This document shows positions 56,473-64,000 of a stretch of DNA of 64,000 nucleotides, piece by piece. Position numbers and translations under genes: made by a program. How positions within the stretch are numbered: position 1 is the first letter of the stretch; the number at the start of each line of letters is the position of its first letter. Under the pieces are notes generated by a model, which searched no databases, had not been told where the DNA came from, and worked only from the letters and a program-made list of their open reading frames with translations. Origin of the DNA: Delphinapterus leucas (lineage: Eukaryota > Chordata > Mammalia > Artiodactyla > Monodontidae); contig NW_022098026.1 in the NCBI RefSeq assembly GCF_002288925.2, positions 20,701,410-20,765,409 of the forward strand. Direction: 5' to 3'.

Positions 56473-57564
56473 TTTTTGGAGAGCAGGGGCAGGGATACCT
56501 GGATTCTCTTTCTAGCTTCATTTCTAAATTACTTGGCTCATTTAAGCACAGAGTTTACTTACCCACCTTGCCCGGGCTCGCCAGAGTGCAGGGCAGGAAC
56601 TGCTTTCACTAGCATGGAAAATGTAATTTCATTTAGCAGTCCGTCTGAACTTTCAGGCTATGAGTTGGACAAGCATGAAGTAATCTTTAGCCTCGTTTGC
56701 TATGATGCGGCCCAGGCCTGGTAATTTGTAATCCCAGTTGTATGCCAGGCTCAGCTCATCACCCTACTGCTGATGCTTACATTTTCCTTTCTTAGTAAAA
56801 TAAGCAATCAAAGGAGTATGGATGGTTAGGAAGGTGTGGGTGGAATTGCTAAGCTCCTGTGTGGTGATGCAGGTCTCACTTCTTTCTGAGTAGAAGGGTG
56901 GTTTGGAAGGATACTTCCGCCCGTTTTGTGAAAGCTCTCTTTGTAATGTCACATGGAGTGAACTGATGAAGCGTGTGAAAGCAAGGTTCCTAATTTACTT
57001 TCCATTTCCCCACCTCCCACCCCCACTCAGCCCCAAGCTGCTGGGAAATTGGATTATACCTCCATGTTACTTGTTGGTGTTTCTTTTTCTCTTACTGAGT
57101 TAAGAAGCTGGTTGCAAGCTTCATCTTTGAATCATGTGAGTGTTTTTATATAGGTAGAATTCATAACAGTACATATACTATCACACCAGTGTGCTCAAGT
57201 CTTAAAAGAAATTTAGTAATATTCACATCTTTCCTTGTTCCCTTTGGTTAGATGTCCTTTAGAAGGACAGTTTCTCATGAAAATCAGAGAATAGTTAATT
57301 GAGGAGCCTGAGCTACAAGTTAGGAGAAAAGAGGAGGAGGTTAGGTGAAATTGTTTTGTGATGGAGAGTTGATGAAACTCTTCTAAGAAATGGAAATGTT
57401 GATGGCCAGAAGATTTTGGCTTGAACCCTTACACTTTAATAATACACTGGTGGTGCTTACTCAGGTCCTAAGCATTCTTCTTTTAGCATTTAGCAAACAT
57501 TTATAGATTGTCCATCAATTACCTTGATGAACAATGAGGATACCAAGATGAGGAAGGGCCACAT

Positions 57565-57660
57565 TAATAGAAATTTCATTTGTTTGCTGCAGTTTCCCCA
57601 TTGCCGAGCACAGCGGCTGGCCCAGCGTAAGCACTCAGCAAATACTTGTTGAAAAACTAG
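57565..57660 (+). repeat. L2/MIR 3' end, sense
   Basis: GCTGCAGTTTCCCCATTGCC, AGCACAGCGGCTGGCCCAGC and CACTCAGCAAATACTTGTTG are the end of L2 or MIR. Confidence 0.5.
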
Positions 57661-57844
57661 AGTCAAAACTAAGGGAAGGGGTTGAGGATGACTGAGGTTA
57701 TTTTCCTTCGCGAACCATGTTGCTTCCGTTACTTGAGACTGTGTGGGTAGATTTGAAGTTATTTGAATTCCTTGATTGTATAGTTCATTTAGATACATAT
57801 CCACTTACTTGTACCAGAATTTAGCTGAGTGACCATTAATCTTT

Positions 57845-58505
57845 TTTTGTGCCATGGATGCATCTGGCAATCAGGTAAAGCCTCTAGATCCTTTCTCAGA
57901 GTAATTTTTTTTTTTTTTTTTGTGGTACACGGGCCTCTTACTGTCGTGGCCTCTCCCGTTGAGGAGCACAGGCTCTGGATGCGCAGGTTCAGCGGCCACG
58001 GCTCGCGGGCCTAGCCGCTCTGCGGCATGTGGGATCTTCCCGGACTGGGGCACGAACCCCTGTCCCCTGCATCGGCAGGCGGACTCTCAACCACTGCGCC
58101 ACCAGGGAAGCCCTCTCAGAGTAATTTTTTAAATGTATAAAACATATGGCTTACAAAGGAAAAAAAATATAGAAATATAATTATCAAAATATTAAAACCA
58201 TTTGTGATATAATAAATATATACTTCTTTATTACCACAGTAAATAATAAGATATGAGGGCAGTCTGACAACTTCTATAAATAATATTTCAAGTTACCTGC
58301 AGCAACAGTAACATGAAATATCTGTGATTTCTACTGGTGACCAAGTTGCAGATACTGCTAACACTAATGTGGTTGTTTCCCACGTTCGCATTTGAAGGAA
58401 ATGCTAAATTTCAGTTAGAGGCTAATGTAAATAAAGGTTTATTTTCTTCCCTCTGCCACTGAAGTTCATGGACCCTTGTATGCTGTCTGTGGACCCCATT
58501 TCTCC
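57845..58505. repeat. Ancient DNA-transposon-like element split by a SINE
   Basis: The left piece has TTTTGTGCCATGGATGCATC and CCTCTAGATCCTTTCTCAGA. The right piece has GGCTTACAAAGGAAAAAAAA, TATCTGTGATTTCTACTGGT, GGAAATGCTAAATTTCAGTT and GTTCATGGACCCTTGTATGC. It is a coherent old repeat of about 450 nt, interrupted by the CHR SINE. Confidence 0.6.
57907..58113 (-). repeat. CHR-type SINE, antisense
   Basis: T run, GTGGTACACGGGCCTCTTAC, SINE body and CCACCAGGGAAGCCC. A 17-bp target duplication TCTCAGAGTAATTTTTT is at 57894-57910 and 58114-58130. Confidence 0.95.
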
Positions 58506-58654
58506 ATTTCTTTGCAAAGATGTTTTGAGAGACTTTCTTCCTGACTTCCAAGCCTTTGTCCCAGCTTATACTTGTACATCAGTTAGTGCGATTATTTGAT
58601 TAATATCGGTCCTCTTGCTTGGATAGCCGTCTTCCAGAGGACAAGACCATTGTC

Positions 58655-58765
58655 ACTTTTTTTTTTTTTTAAAGGTTTTTGTATCTTTTATACATAGTGT
58701 CTGGCACAGAGTAAGTGTTTAGTATCCACTTGTCAGATAATCAGATGAATGAACCTAAGGAAAAT
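58655..58765 (+). repeat. L2 3' end, sense
   Basis: CATAGTGTCTGGCACAGAGT, AAGTGTTTAGTATCCACTTG and a GATGAATGAAC end, after a T run. Confidence 0.55.
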
Positions 58766-59260
58766 GAAAGTATTGGCTTGGTGTGATGTGTTCTAAACTG
58801 AAGCTGTTTCTTGGTGATTCCCCACCTACCTTTATAGACCTGCACAGATCCACTGTTTAATATTCTCACTTCTTTGTTCACTTTTTGGGTCTACATAGAA
58901 CATAAAGGCCCTTTTGCTTGTCTTTAGCATTTTCTGCAAGCCTCAGATCACTGTCAGCTTCTTCTCCACACTGCTGCCTTTCTAGGCTTGAGCCCCTGTT
59001 ATAACATGTCCTCCTTTACTCTCCTGTCATTATTTTTGTCTTTGTTATTTTAGTTTAATCTTAGAGGGTGTAGGATTCATTGTGAGAAGGACTTCTGAGT
59101 TGTTTGAATTTTTCACAGTCAGCATGTGCTAATTTTGTTAGTAAATAAAAGTAATAATGGAGAGGGTCCCTGTGAGTCACGTTTATTCTTTCAGTCATCT
59201 CTCATTCTTCCTTTGTCACTGGCATTAGTTACTTGGGTTGTGGAACCTTTCATTCCTAGC

Positions 59261-59302
59261 CACATTTAACTCTAGAGAAGTCCCTCTCTAGAGTTAAACG
59301 TG
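59261..59302. other. Long inverted repeat (hairpin), 14-18 bp arms
   Basis: TTTAACTCTAGAGA at 59265-59278 is perfectly complementary to TCTCTAGAGTTAAA at 59285-59298, with a 6-nt loop AGTCCC. With one mismatch the arms extend to 18 bp (59261-59278 and 59285-59302). Confidence 0.97.
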
Positions 59303-59522
59303 TAGTGTGTGTCCCTCTAGAATTTTCTCTGAGTATTTATTCCTGTACTTGTACATCTAGAAATAAATTCTTCTATTTTGTAAAATTTTTGAGTTAGTAT
59401 AGATTTAACATGGATTAGTAGACAGTCTTTGACATTTAGGTTGTTTTCAGGTTTTCATTACAAACAATGGTGTAATGAAATCCTCGTTATGTACTTTACC
59501 ATCTACCTATTTTTTTTTATTC

Positions 59523-59737
59523 TTTTTTTTTTTTTTTTTTTTTCTGTGGTACGCGGGCCTCTCACTGTTGTGGCCTCTCCCGTTGCGGAGCCCAGGCTCT
59601 GGACGCACAGGCTCAGCAGCCATGGCTCACGGGCCCAGCCGCTCCACAGCACGTGGGATCTTCCCGGACCAGGGCATGAACCCATGTCCCCTGCATCGGC
59701 AGGTGGACTCTCAACCACTGTGCCACCAGGGAAGCCC
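59523..59737 (-). repeat. CHR-type SINE, antisense
   Basis: A 21-nt T run, CTGTGGTACGCGGGCCTCTC, SINE body and CCACCAGGGAAGCCC. No clear target duplication: the left flank is T-rich and the right is CTTTCTTCC. Confidence 0.93.
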
Positions 59738-59949
59738 CTTTCTTCCATTTTTGTGGCCTAGGTTAACTACTGCTTGACCTTCTCTGAAGAGGTTGGCATA
59801 GGCGAGGCTCTAACTCTGAAGGTTTCTGTTGCCAGTTAGTTTTTCATTTGTGTCAGAATTAAGGCCAAATTAAAAGCTCCCTATTTTGTTTCCTCTATCT
59901 GCAGGATGATGTTTTTGCAAGTCAAGAATTTATCAGAGGCTGTACGTAT

Positions 59950-59964
59950 GTGTGTGTGTGTGTT
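59950..59964. repeat. Short (TG)n run
   Basis: GTGTGTGTGTGTGTG followed by TTTGCGTG, just before the second copy of the old L1-like repeat. Confidence 0.85.
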
Positions 59965-59984
59965 TGCGTGTTAGCTTGTTTTTT

Positions 59985-60285
59985 TTAACTTTTCATTTTA
60001 ACATTGTTTCAGACTTATAAAAATGTCACAGAAATAGTACAAAGAATTCCAGAGTACCCTTTACACAGATATCCCAAATGTTACATCTTTCATAACCACA
60101 GTATAATTATCAAACCAGGAAATTAACATTGATGCAATATTATTATCTGTTTCACAGATCTCAAATTTTGCCAGTTGGCCCACTAAAATATTTTTTTCTA
60201 ATCCAGGTTTCCACCATGTCACATCTCCTTAGTTTCGTTTAACCTGGAACAGTTTTAGAGGTTTGGCTTTTTAAAGGAACATTAC
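59985..60285 (-). repeat. Ancient L1M-like LINE, second copy
   Basis: TTTCAGACTTATAAAAATGT, CAGAAATAGTACAAAGAATT, ACCACAGTATAATTATCAAA and AACCTGGAACAGTTTTAGAG have the same order as in the 22.4 kb element. Subfamily and strand are not certain. Confidence 0.6.
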
Positions 60286-61687
60286 CATCAGCAGGCGTCC
60301 AGAGGTATGGTCTTAATAGACATTCCGTAGCGGGACCCCCTGCATCTCACAGCAGCACCAATTACTCTTGGCCTTCTTTCAGATATCATGGCAGGGATTC
60401 ATGGGAGTGGACATTGTGGTTGGAGTAGTTTCAATTTTTTTTTCTTCTACAGGAAAGGCAGTCAATAAAAGAGAGGTTTCTTTTTGAATAACTTTGTTCA
60501 TTTGAAGAATGATTGAAGTGTTCTTAGGTCTATTTCTGCAGCCTTCTCTCATACCCTAAAAGCCATAAAGTGGTCATATTTCCTAGTGATTTAAGTCAAG
60601 GGTGGTATTTTCTAGAAATATATGGACGGAAGAAGGATTTGGAGGCATTTTGAATATTAGGAGGTCTGCGAGTTAGGTTGTGGTGAGGTGTGGAACAAGA
60701 TAAGCACTTTTTGTGAGATTATCTTTGGGTTTGCTGAATCGGGCTCCAGTGTGGTCAAGTTAGGAAGGCTCATGATACCATTGTGACTGCATTCTTTTTA
60801 GGTGTGTTCCCCAAAATCCTGGCCCACCATCCTGGAAGAAAACACCAGAACAAGTAAACAAATCCGAAAAGTAAAGCCATTTTTCTAATATGGTTTTAAA
60901 CATCTTTCCTTTTGGTCATTGGGAAAATAGCACAGACGTGTGGTCTAATGGTTACAGCCAAAGGCCGAGCAGAAGGAGAGTGGCCCCGGCCAGGCCCCGG
61001 CCAGCTGCCATGGCTCCCGCGTGCTGTGTGGTCTTGACCAAATGCCCAGAAAAGCAAGCTTCCCCCCATCTTCACCTCTATTTTTAAAGGCAAAAAGAGA
61101 AGGGGGTGAGGGGAGCCAGAAGCTGAGCTAATATTCCTCAGATTAGAAACATGCCCTCTTATAATTAATCATTGCTAATTAGTTTTGCTTTTACCATAAA
61201 TCTTAAGAGAGCTTTACTTCCACCAGACTAAGGAAATCATCAACATTCTTGGCCTAAACGGACGTGGATTTTTTGGTTTTGTCTTTTTATTTGTGGGGAG
61301 GGGATGCTTAGTGTTGAAATATGTTGGAGTACTTTTTAACTTTCCCTCTTGGAACTACTTTGCAGAAATGAATACCATATTTCTCCTAGTGGTTGTTGGC
61401 TCTGCCAGACATCTGGATGGATTATGATACCTGGCTTTGGCACTTTCTCCACCTAGTTCATACCTCTGTGTGTTGTCGTCTCAGGAGGATGTTGACTTAC
61501 TTATGGCAGAGAGCGATTATAGTCTTTCTGTCTTTAATATTATTTACCTATAGTGCTTAGTGGTTGGAGTGCATAATAAACACTCACAACTCATTGAATT
61601 AACTGGGGGGCAGTGAGTTGAGCTGGGTTCTGTTATGTACTCTACAGTTGAATTCATTTGTTGAATGTCTTGGGTTCTGGTCACTCT

Positions 61688-61855
61688 TGGGCCCCTCTAA
61701 ATAGAAATCCTCGAAGGCAAGGATCTTGGTGTTCTTGTTCTTCCCTATATCTCTAGTACTAGAATAGCCCCAGGCCAAATATCACTGAGCATGTTGATTG
61801 AGAATCCATGTCAAATAAATATTTTTTGAATGAATGAATGAATGAATGAAGAAAA
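61688..61855 (+). repeat. L2 LINE 3' end, sense
   Basis: TCCTCGAAGGCAAGGATCTT, CTATATCTCTAGTACTAGAA and TCAAATAAATATTTTTTGAA followed by four GAAT units is a classical L2 terminus. Confidence 0.85.
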
Positions 61856-62113
61856 GAATACCCAGGAGTGTGTTCCTCTTTTTAGCCACAGGCTTTGAAT
61901 TTAGCTACATTTACTTCCACGCTGCTCAGGAGTTCTTCTCCATTTCTTAGTGATTGTTGGTATGTGGCAGAAGTCAGTGTCCTGAATCAGAGAAAGTCTC
62001 AGGTTAGAAGGCTTATTAGAGACCAAAGATCTGGAATTGGTTGAGAAGTTTGTAATATTCTAACTGTTGTATACTGTCTGTAGCACTAACAATAAAGTTA
62101 GGATTCATATGTG

Positions 62114-62145
62114 TATCTATCTATCTATATACAGATAGATAGATA
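62114..62145. repeat. (TATC)n/(GATA)n perfect hairpin
   Basis: TATCTATCTATCT at 62114-62126 is complementary to AGATAGATAGATA at 62133-62145, with a 6-nt loop ATATAC. Confidence 0.97.
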
Positions 62146-62196
62146 ACACACACATATGTATATATATTATTAGTATATCCATGTACTTGTGTATGT

Positions 62197-62198
<2 letters not shown>

Positions 62199-62232
<34 letters not shown>
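62199..62232. repeat. (GT)n microsatellite
   Basis: About 32 nt of TG repeat, then CGTGTATCC. A further shorter alternating TG/TA stretch is at 62476-62530. Confidence 0.95.
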
Positions 62233-62235
<3 letters not shown>

Positions 62236-62649
62236 ATCCTTGCTGCTGGCATTCCTTTAATTTATGCAAAATGCATAATTATGCTCAGAGCTATGTTTTT
62301 TAGTGGTCAGGTTGCCATGCTGAAGGAGAACCTGTGACCACTAGCATCCTTGTGGCCATGCTGAAGAAGCTAAGAGTGATAGGTTAGGGCTGACCTTAGC
62401 CTTCCATTTCCTGAGATGATTTCTTTACTTTGGCCCTTTATTTATAACATAAAAAATATATACCCTAAGCAAAAGTGTGTGCGTGTGTGTGTATATACAC
62501 ATGCACATGTGTGCATGTACACACATACCTGCAATGATAAGGTACAATAGAGAAGTTGGCAATAGTCATTTATTGTAATTCCACAAATGGGTTTCACTGT
62601 GTATGCAAGTGGATTCCTATTGTCCTAGTTCACTTTACTGGTAGGAGGA

Positions 62650-62820
62650 AAAGTGTTAAATGCATGGGTTTTGGAGTCAGCCAATCTGAATTTGAATCCT
62701 GATTCTCCCATGGACCCTTGAATAACTTACCTAACATCTCTGAACCTCAGTTTACCCAGCTGTAAACTGGGGAGAGTAATGGTACTTATGAGACTCGAGT
62801 AGATAACATACTGTTTCACA
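62650..62820 (+). repeat. MIR, sense
   Basis: GTGTTAAATGCATGGGTTTT, TTTGAATCCTGATTCTCCCA, AACCTCAGTTTACCCAGCTG and TACTTATGAGACTCGAGTAG follow MIR order. Confidence 0.88.
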
Positions 62821-63840
62821 TCAATTCTATAAAAATTAGCTGTCCACTTAAAAGTGAATTCTAGAGACTTTTAGATTTTATATATGCCTGCACATAGATT
62901 ACGTCATTGTCTAGAGACTTGCAAGATCTGTCCTGACTGTAGACTGACTGCCTTTTGGGTTAGTTATAGTCAGTGGAACTATAATGATTTATAGAAACCT
63001 AAGTATGATGTGCTTATATTTATTTATTTTTTGGAGCAGAGTTTGGAATAGGATATAAAGCAAGAAAGTAAAAATAGTAATACTAAAAAGCAAACAAACA
63101 AAAAACCTTGGGGCTAAAAATGTGTTTCTCAAATTGTCAGGCCAGTTTTGTTCATTTATGTCAACATGGCAACAGTACATTAAGCAAGCACGGAAATGTC
63201 CTGAGGCTTAATTTCCAGATACCATTGAAGTATCTTGGCAGACAGAATGATGGGGCTACTTAGGGTGTACTACTGTCCAGTCTTTTTGGCAAAGGGCTCG
63301 GAGGCCTAGTGATTAATACTTTCCTCCGTGTGAGCGGGCTCAGGACCAGAGCCGTTATCACTCTCACCATAAACGGAATGTGTGCTGTTTCTTTGGGCAG
63401 GTGTGTTAGTCAGTATTCTTACTGGGTTGAAGACTGTTCAGTAGATTGTTCTAAACTCCATCCACCGTGCAGTTGACTTGGTCTGTGTGCTCATCCCAGT
63501 CCACAGAGGATTGGTACAAGCAGAGGAATTAGACACAGAAGACAAGTTTGAAGTGTGAGGAGGCAGCTAGAACTTGAGTCACTTCCACTGATGCGGTGAA
63601 CAGGGATGCTAACTCTGGGATCTGAGGATGGACTGGAGGAGGGGTGTGACAGTAATGTCTGTGAATCCTCTGAAGTGGCATGCAAGATGTCTGTATGTGA
63701 GGTGCTAAGGAAAAACGCTCATAGCGTTTCTTAGTTTGTCAGGGGGCACTGTGGTCCACTGCCACCTGGTCATTTCACGTGGACCTGGTTGTTTCATGAG
63801 GATAAATATTTGGGGGAGGGCTCTCTCTCTTTTTTCTTTT

Positions 63841-63964
63841 TGTTGCTGTTTTTTTTGGCTGCACCGCACGGCTTGTGGGATCTTAGTTCCTTGACCAGGG
63901 ATTGAACCTGGGCCTATGGCAGTGGAAGTGCTGAGTGTTAACTACTGGACCGCCAGGGAAGTCC
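63841..63964 (-). repeat. Short tRNA-derived SINE (CHR/Bov-tA-like), antisense
   Basis: TTTTTTTTGGCTGCACCGCA, CGGCTTGTGGGATCTTAGTT, CCTTGACCAGGGATTGAACC and CCGCCAGGGAAGTCCC are the reverse of a cetartiodactyl tRNA-Glu-type SINE. It differs from the CHR copies in its 3' half. CTCTCTCTT at both sides may be the target duplication. Confidence 0.85.
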
Positions 63965-64000
63965 CAGCTCTCTCTTCTTAATACCCAGTGAAGGAATGGC

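Larger units (their letters stand above)
1..64000 (+). other. ARHGAP26: ARHGAP26 gene body, internal segment (exons 4-11)
   Basis: Eight exons with GT-AG borders splice into one open frame of 795 nt (265 codons) whose product matches the GRAF1 BAR-PH region essentially residue for residue as I remember the human protein. GRAF1 is a GTPase-activating protein for RhoA and Cdc42 that binds curved PI(4,5)P2 membranes through BAR-PH and works in clathrin-independent (CLIC/GEEC) endocytosis, adhesion and myoblast fusion. The paralogues ARHGAP10, ARHGAP42 and OPHN1 share the architecture but differ at many positions in these exons. The gene enters the window inside intron 3 and leaves it inside intron 11. 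Exon numbers are inferred from the human protein. Confidence 0.96.
50233..64000 (+). other. ARHGAP26: Intron 11, 5' part (at least 13768 nt)
   Basis: Donor GTAAGT. The intron continues past the window and exon 12 was not found. It holds a candidate poly(A) unit at its very start, MIR (51.6, 56.2 and 62.6 kb), a retroviral LTR inside an older repeat (51.8-52.7 kb), a DNA-transposon fragment (54.15 kb), an L1 ORF2 piece (54.69 kb), CHR SINEs (57.9, 59.5 and 63.8 kb) and TG runs. No element is recognisable in 50380-51600, 52980-54130, 54860-56210, 56480-57560, 58770-59260, 60460-61680 or 62830-63820. Confidence 0.88.

Noticed and set aside
59881..59945. TTTCCTCTATCTGCAG followed by GATGATGTTTTTGCAAGTCA as a missed exon
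   Set aside because: The acceptor looks good, but the following residues do not match GRAF1 and no clear donor or conserved frame follows.
50233..64000. Exon 12 (VYNSNKDSQSEGTA-type linker) or RhoGAP exons
   Set aside because: I scanned for the expected codons after a pyrimidine tract and found none; the intron continues past the window.
1..64000. CRISPR array, operon, phage or other prokaryotic system
   Set aside because: There are no regular spacers and no dense coding. Spliced exons, SINEs and LINEs show this is vertebrate intron sequence.
1..64000. tRNA, rRNA, snRNA or microRNA genes
   Set aside because: The only tRNA-like sequences are the SINE heads. The hairpins at 59.26 and 62.11 kb are too short for microRNA precursors.

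Overview
The window is mammalian nuclear DNA, almost certainly from a cetacean. Seven copies of the tRNA-derived CHR-type SINE (consensus end TTCCCTGGTGGCGCAGTGG), one related shorter SINE, cetartiodactyl-type L1 3' ends and many old mammalian repeats (MIR, L2, MaLR LTRs, MER-type DNA transposons) point to a whale or dolphin. The species cannot be told from the sequence alone.

Only one gene is supported: the internal part of ARHGAP26 (GRAF1, oligophrenin-1-like RhoGAP) on the + strand. Eight exons (82-153, 5633-5734, 12312-12422, 19406-19510, 20936-21065, 24589-24689, 32037-32131, 50154-50232) join in one frame into exactly 265 codons. By my recollection of the human protein these are residues about 105-369: the second half of the membrane-bending BAR domain and the whole PH domain. 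They correspond to human exons 4-11. All introns are GT-AG. The promoter, first three exons, RhoGAP domain, Ser/Pro-rich region and SH3 domain lie outside the window.

The rest is intron. Introns 4-6 (5.5, 6.6 and 7.0 kb) hold MIR, L2, MaLR LTRs and two CHR SINEs. Introns 7 and 8 are short (1.4 and 3.5 kb), the latter with an old L1-like repeat and a CTTT tract. Intron 9 (7.3 kb) contains a three-level nest of retrotransposons at 29.1-31.4 kb. Intron 10 (18 kb) has a repeat-poor half and an old antisense L1 carrying a SINE. Intron 11 (at least 13.8 kb, runs off the window) has a solo retroviral LTR with a duplicated poly(A)-signal segment.

No novel multi-gene system is present. The observations most worth testing are a compact candidate intronic polyadenylation unit directly after exon 11, which would yield a BAR-PH protein without the GAP domain, two antisense SINEs whose poly-T tract is followed by a newly formed AG splice acceptor, and several hairpins, G-quadruplex motifs and small tandem duplications.
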